Positions 5,974 through 6,632 of a stretch of DNA of 6,632 nucleotides are shown piece after piece. The stretch is from an uncultured Eubacteriales bacterium. Lineage in GTDB: Bacteria; Bacillota; Clostridia; Oscillospirales; Ruminococcaceae. How positions within the stretch are numbered: the stretch's first letter is position 1; every line of letters begins with the position of its first letter. Below the pieces are notes generated by a model that was not told where the DNA came from, did not search any database, and was given only the letters and a program-made list of their open reading frames with translations. The DNA is taken from positions 1 through 6,632 of the forward strand of contig CABUOE010000125.1 in the NCBI GenBank assembly GCA_902493155.1, given 5' to 3'. Made by a program: the position numbers and the translations under genes.

Positions 5974-6632
5974 CTGTCACAGAAGAAAAAAGAAGTGGTG
6001 GTCGGACTCACCGGGCAGACCGGAGCCGGCAAATCCACCCTGACCAAAGTTTTCGCCGAGATGGGCTATGCCGTCATTGACGCGGACAAAGTTGCCCGGT
6101 CTGTCTCTGCCGACCCGGACGTTCTCCTGCGGCTCTGCGCCGTGTTCGGAGACGAAATTTTGTGTCCTGACGGCACCCTCGACCGTCGCCTTTTAGCCGC
6201 CAAGACCTTTTCTGATAAAGAACAGCTGGAAAAGTTAAACGCCGTCATGAATCCGCCCATCATCGAGAAGATCGAGGGGCAGATCCGGGAATTACAGGAG
6301 GCAGGGGAACAAAAAATTCTTTTGGATGCCCCCACTCTCTTTGAGAGCGGCGCCCAGCGCCTCTGCGACTGCAAGGTATCGGTGCTGGCAAACCCGGAGC
6401 TACGGAAAGAGCGGATCATGCGCCGGGACGGTCTTTCCTCCAAGGAAGCCGAGGACCGGATGTCCGCCCAGCATAACGACCGGTTCTACATTCTCCGCTC
6501 CGACTACATTCTCCGCAACAACGGCTCAGAACAGGAGCTTCTCGACCAGGGGCGGCTCATCGCAAAGCGGATGGGCAGCGGTGCGGACGGCGGTAAAAAG
6601 GAACGGGGGCCTGGGATGAACCTGCTCATCTG
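5974..6632 (+). CDS. coaE: Dephospho-CoA kinase, partial at the 3' end
   Basis: This enzyme catalyses the last step of coenzyme A synthesis, ATP-dependent phosphorylation of the ribose 3'-OH of dephospho-CoA. Counting from CTG 5974, the P-loop GQTGAGKST is at residues 14-22, IDADKVAR with the DxD-like pair at 35-42, and DAPTLFESG at 118-126. RIMRRDGLSSKEAEDRMSAQ and the SDYILRNNGS segment follow, all in the order expected for CoaE. The predicted start is a CTG (read as Met, then SQKKKEVVVGLTG), chosen because it follows AGGAGGG by 6 bases. GTG 5995 is the fallback and would leave only two residues between the initiator and GLTG. The window contains 219 codons without a stop, already longer than the roughly 200 residues usual for the family. 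The tail is Gly/Lys-rich and then reads MNLLI, so the end may be an extension or a fusion. tsaC lies 117 bases upstream. Confidence 0.93.
   Translation, partial: MSQKKKEVVVGLTGQTGAGKSTLTKVFAEMGYAVIDADKVARSVSADPDVLLRLCAVFGDEILCPDGTLDRRLLAAKTFSDKEQLEKLNAVMNPPIIEKIEGQIRELQEAGEQKILLDAPTLFESGAQRLCDCKVSVLANPELRKERIMRRDGLSSKEAEDRMSAQHNDRFYILRSDYILRNNGSEQELLDQGRLIAKRMGSGADGGKKERGPGMNLLI

Noticed and set aside
1..6632. Defence system, phage, transposase or CRISPR array
   Set aside because: No such protein motifs or regularly spaced repeats are visible; all confident genes are housekeeping or small resident genes.

Overview
The window looks like chromosomal DNA of a gut-type, moderately GC-rich Clostridia, most likely Oscillospiraceae (for example the Oscillibacter/Flavonifractor neighbourhood). 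This is inferred from strong AGGAGG-type ribosome binding sites, a DUF951 (YyzM-like) protein just upstream of prfA, the order prfA - Sua5-type tsaC - coaE, and short GC-rich palindromic repeats of a kind I associate with that family. No sequence search was possible, so the taxon is tentative.

Layout. (1) 41-1822 (+) encodes an exported DUF885 metallopeptidase-like protein with an HExxPGH motif and ends at a strong intrinsic terminator (1839-1873). (2) 1823-2115 has no gene but holds two palindromic repeat units in opposite orientation. (3) Two small minus-strand genes follow: a 64-residue ribbon-helix-helix-like protein (2116-2310) and an uncharacterised 129-residue protein (2476-2865), the latter with its own terminator at 2441-2472. 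(4) A divergent intergenic region carries a good extended -10 promoter (3077-3106) for a DUF951 protein (3162-3350). This is followed by peptide chain release factor 1 (prfA, 3533-4609) and a probable terminator. (5) tsaC (4828-5856) makes threonylcarbamoyl-AMP for the tRNA t6A modification. (6) A third copy of the palindromic repeat lies directly before coaE (dephospho-CoA kinase), which appears to start at CTG 5974 and runs off the window end.

The plus-strand genes from 3162 onward are housekeeping functions: translation termination, tRNA modification and coenzyme A synthesis. prfA and tsaC are separated by a terminator-like hairpin, while tsaC and coaE are close enough to be co-transcribed. 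I found no defence system, phage, transposase, CRISPR array, rRNA or tRNA gene. The observations most worth a second look are the three-copy palindromic repeat family with compensatory arm changes, the CTG start of coaE, a minus-strand terminator-like hairpin in the prfA leader, and the open C-terminal end of coaE.
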